From Leptospiraceae bacterium (GTDB lineage Bacteria; Spirochaetota; Leptospiria; Leptospirales; Leptospiraceae), in the NCBI GenBank assembly GCA_024233865.1, contig JACKPA010000003.1, positions 327,413 through 391,412 on the forward strand: a stretch of DNA of 64,000 nt, given 5' to 3'. The notes beneath the pieces were generated by a model, which made no database searches, was not told where the DNA came from, and was given only the letters and a program-made list of their open reading frames with translations. This document shows positions 61,414-64,000 of this stretch, piece by piece. Each line of letters begins with the position of its first letter. Position 1 is the stretch's first letter. Position numbers and translations under genes: made by a program.

Positions 61414-64000
61414 TTAGTGTTTGTCTATTTCATATTTATCACTTTCTTCCATAGCGAGTTTCCTTTTTCTTTCCAAAGAATTTGCCTTTCCAAGAAGTCC
61501 GTACATAATCATTGGCAAAAGAACACCGGACAAAAGAGTGGAAGTTATTATACCACCGATGACTACAGAAGCCAATGGTCTCTGCACTTCAGCTCCTGCA
61601 CCTTTGGCAATTGCCATTGGAATGAACCCGATGGCAGCAACCAATGCAGTTGTTATAACAGGTCTTACAGAGATTAGGGCAGAATTAATAACGTCTTTCA
61701 TCAAATCTTCGCTTGGATTTTCCTGCCGAACTGCTTTAAGGGTAGAAGCGTAGACAACACCATTTAAAACCGAAATTCCACAAACGGCTATGAACCCGAC
61801 TCCGGCCGGAATACTAAACGGCAAACTTCTAAGAAATAAGCTAATGACTCCACCGGTTATGGCAAAAGGAACAACCGAATAGACTCCAACGGCGTAAAAC
61901 ACGTTTCCAAAAGCACCAATCAACATAGAGAAAATAATCAACAATGCAATAGGAACAACCATAACCAACCTATTTTTAGCACGAGTAAAATTTTCAAATT
62001 GCCCTCCCCATTTAACGCTATAGCCTTCCGGAAACTTATCAATCAGTTCTTCCGTTTTTGCTTGAGCTTCGCTCACAAAGCCAACAAGGTCTCTACCACG
62101 AACATTCACTTCCACAAAAATCCTACGACTCAAAGCTTCACGGTAAATGGCGGCAGGACCTTCGATTTGTCGTATATCAGCTACCAACCCAAGAGGAACT
62201 GTCGTACCGGAAGAAGTCATTACAGGAATATCATGAACAAAATCAAAATTATTTCCCGACAAGTCTACATCCAAACGGACAACAAGGTCAAATCGTTTGA
62301 TTCCTTCAAATACTTTACCAACATTGGCTCCGACTCTCATTGTTTCAATGGTGGAAAGGATTTCATGAGCTTTCACTCCATACCTTGCCATTTTTTCTCG
62401 GTTCACTTTAATTTCTAACATCGGAAGTCCGAGAACTCTTTGAACTCGAAGGTCTGCATTTCCCGGAACCGTTTTAATTATGGTAGCAAGCTGAGTTGCC
62501 AATTCCTTTAGTGTACCGAGGTTTTCACCATAAATCTTAATCACAACATCAGCCTTAGAGCCGGATAGCAAAGCGTTTACTCTGTTTTCGATTGGTTGAG
62601 AAATACTCACATAACTAGAAGGTACTTTGTTTGTAATCTCATCCTTAACAAAATTCATCATACCATCCAGGTCATAAGGATCAGATGAAGTCCAACCTTC
62701 TTTTGGTAATTTTGATTCATCCATAAAAAGCGACTTAAACTTATTTCCCCAAGACTTTGTCCGCGGAATAAGTTTGAGCATCAACTCTCCTTCTTCCGTT
62801 CCTATCGGTTCCGCTGCCGACTCACCTCGACCCATTTTGGAAACAACGGATGTCACTTCCGGTATGGCAAGAAGAACTCTTTCAACTTCCAAGTTCAAGT
62901 CTCTGGAATGATCCAAAGCCGTTGAAGGCAACCTTTTCATATCAATATTTAGCTCACCTTCATAGATTCTGGGAATAAATTCCGATCCCAAAAAAGAAGC
63001 CAAAAAAATGGCAAATACAAAAAAACCAAATCCGGAAAGGATGTACATTTTTCTTGGACCTGCAAAAGCTTTGTGTATGAATTCGTTGTATTTGTTTGTG
63101 ACAACATCCCAATAATGGCTATGATGAAATTCCGGTATGTCATAAAGATAGGACAAACCAGCCGGAAATGTTGTGATGGAAAATAGCAACGCACCAGCCA
63201 GAGCAAGGGCAACCGTTATAGCCATAGGTCTGAACATCCGTCCTTCCACTCCTTCCAAAGCCATTAAAGGTAAATAAACCAGCATGATAATGGCAACCGA
63301 GAAAGCAGCTGCACGAGCGACTCGAATACAGCTTTCTTTGATAATTTCCTGAGACAACTGTCTCACTTCGCTTTTGGTAGTCAGGTTTTCAAAAAGGTGT
63401 TTCTTTAGGATAAATCCGGACATCAAAGCTTCGAGCATCACTATGGAGCCGTCCACAAGCAAGCCAAAGTCAATTGCCCCCAAGCTCATTAGGTTTCCAA
63501 CTACACCAAAAATTCGCATAAAAATTACGGCAAATAACATGGAAATGGGGATAGCCGAAGCAACAAGAATCCCGCCTTTTACCGTTCCTAGCGTAACAAT
63601 CAAACAAATAAAAACTAAAAAGGCACCTTCAGCCAAGTTTGTAAAAACCGTCCCCAGGGTTTCGTTAATAAAGTCTCCCCTGTCATAAAAATTCTCAATT
63701 TTCATGCCTTCGGGGAGTTTTTTTTCCAATTCTTTCATTTTCTCTTTAATTGATTTTAAAACAACTCTGGAATTTTCTCCCAGGAGCATGGCAACCGTAC
63801 CACCAACAACCTCGCCTTTGCCATTTTTGGTTATAACGCCAAATCGTAAAGCGGGTCCTGTTTGAACAGTTCCAACATGAGTTAGCAAGAGAGGAATCCC
63901 GTCTTTGGATGTACGAATTGCCGTTCTTTCTATGTCTTCTAAGCTGGTAAACTGTCCTTCACCTCGAATCACAATTTGTTCACTCGTTTTTTGGATATAC
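61414..64000 (-). CDS. CusA/CzcA-type heavy-metal RND efflux permease, N-terminus outside window
   Basis: The frame runs through the right edge, so at least 862 C-terminal residues are present and the N-terminal membrane helix is missing. HME-class RND pumps export metal ions in complex with a periplasmic adaptor and an outer-membrane channel. The diagnostic segment GAIDFGLLVDGSIVMLEAL is present, with the second-half counterpart GVGFIAVCGISVLNGVVYAS, ENSRVVLKSIKEKM, IPRIYEGELNIDMKRLP and the final helices near IIPP-like SVVIGGIITSTLL. Adaptor and channel genes probably lie beyond the edge. The metal specificity cannot be told from this part. Confidence 0.93.
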   Translation of the reverse strand, partial: YIQKTSEQIVIRGEGQFTSLEDIERTAIRTSKDGIPLLLTHVGTVQTGPALRFGVITKNGKGEVVGGTVAMLLGENSRVVLKSIKEKMKELEKKLPEGMKIENFYDRGDFINETLGTVFTNLAEGAFLVFICLIVTLGTVKGGILVASAIPISMLFAVIFMRIFGVVGNLMSLGAIDFGLLVDGSIVMLEALMSGFILKKHLFENLTTKSEVRQLSQEIIKESCIRVARAAAFSVAIIMLVYLPLMALEGVEGRMFRPMAITVALALAGALLFSITTFPAGLSYLYDIPEFHHSHYWDVVTNKYNEFIHKAFAGPRKMYILSGFGFFVFAIFLASFLGSEFIPRIYEGELNIDMKRLPSTALDHSRDLNLEVERVLLAIPEVTSVVSKMGRGESAAEPIGTEEGELMLKLIPRTKSWGNKFKSLFMDESKLPKEGWTSSDPYDLDGMMNFVKDEITNKVPSSYVSISQPIENRVNALLSGSKADVVIKIYGENLGTLKELATQLATIIKTVPGNADLRVQRVLGLPMLEIKVNREKMARYGVKAHEILSTIETMRVGANVGKVFEGIKRFDLVVRLDVDLSGNNFDFVHDIPVMTSSGTTVPLGLVADIRQIEGPAAIYREALSRRIFVEVNVRGRDLVGFVSEAQAKTEELIDKFPEGYSVKWGGQFENFTRAKNRLVMVVPIALLIIFSMLIGAFGNVFYAVGVYSVVPFAITGGVISLFLRSLPFSIPAGVGFIAVCGISVLNGVVYASTLKAVRQENPSEDLMKDVINSALISVRPVITTALVAAIGFIPMAIAKGAGAEVQRPLASVVIGGIITSTLLSGVLLPMIMYGLLGKANSLERKRKLAMEESDKYEIDKH

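Overview
The window looks like a chromosomal segment of a Leptospiraceae-type spirochaete. The DNA is AT-rich. It has lpxK and many lipoproteins with short lipoboxes, among them a small four-cysteine lipoprotein, an SBBP beta-propeller lipoprotein, a broken DUF1566 lipoprotein and a DUF3187 outer-membrane protein. The order eno followed by a DivIC/FtsB-like gene also fits. The lineage call is an inference from gene content; there is no rRNA here.

Layout. 1-6285: the end of a carbamoyltransferase gene (argF-like), a HAMP/PP2C/TPR regulator coupled to an unusual DndE-HerA fusion ATPase, then eno and a septum-initiator gene. 6328-15363: an accessory island. It is a decayed type I restriction-modification locus: hsdM has lost its catalytic core, hsdS is duplicated at its 5' end, carries a GIY-YIG gene bracketed by repeats and is interrupted by an IS982-family element, and hsdR has lost its nuclease part. 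A complete-looking three-gene ABC-3C defence operon sits between hsdS and hsdR, and a Uma2 nuclease follows. 15529-25000: housekeeping and envelope genes (clpP, alpha/beta hydrolase, tRNA-Lys, tRNA-Glu, nadA, a DMT transporter, lpxK, siaC-like, DUF2804).

25268-36805 is the most striking region. An acyl-CoA dehydrogenase lies 16 bp upstream of a megasynthase of about 3,031 residues, with the order KS-AT-KS-(ACP)x5-KR-DH, followed by a phosphopantetheinyl transferase. It resembles PfaA-type polyunsaturated fatty acid synthases but has a second complete KS and no PfaC or PfaD partner in the window. All five ACP repeats have Thr where the phosphopantetheine-bearing Ser is expected. Every linker around the ACPs carries a version of one palindromic DNA repeat, read in the same frame. 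A strong intrinsic-terminator shape lies within the first codons of the transferase gene.

36885-64000: endonuclease V, an MBOAT acyltransferase, a PD-(D/E)XK-like coiled-coil protein, an AlkC-like protein, SH3 proteins, a membrane protein with TIG domains and an internal duplication, a TonB-dependent receptor with an extra N-terminal periplasmic domain, SBBP, pentapeptide and von Willebrand A proteins, an AAA/PD-(D/E)XK protein, a B12-type radical SAM enzyme, a TPR protein, a crotonase and the C-terminal part of a CusA-type RND pump. Several gaps in this half hold decayed pieces of chemoreceptor, PAS, leucine-rich-repeat and DUF1566 genes, which points to continuing gene loss.
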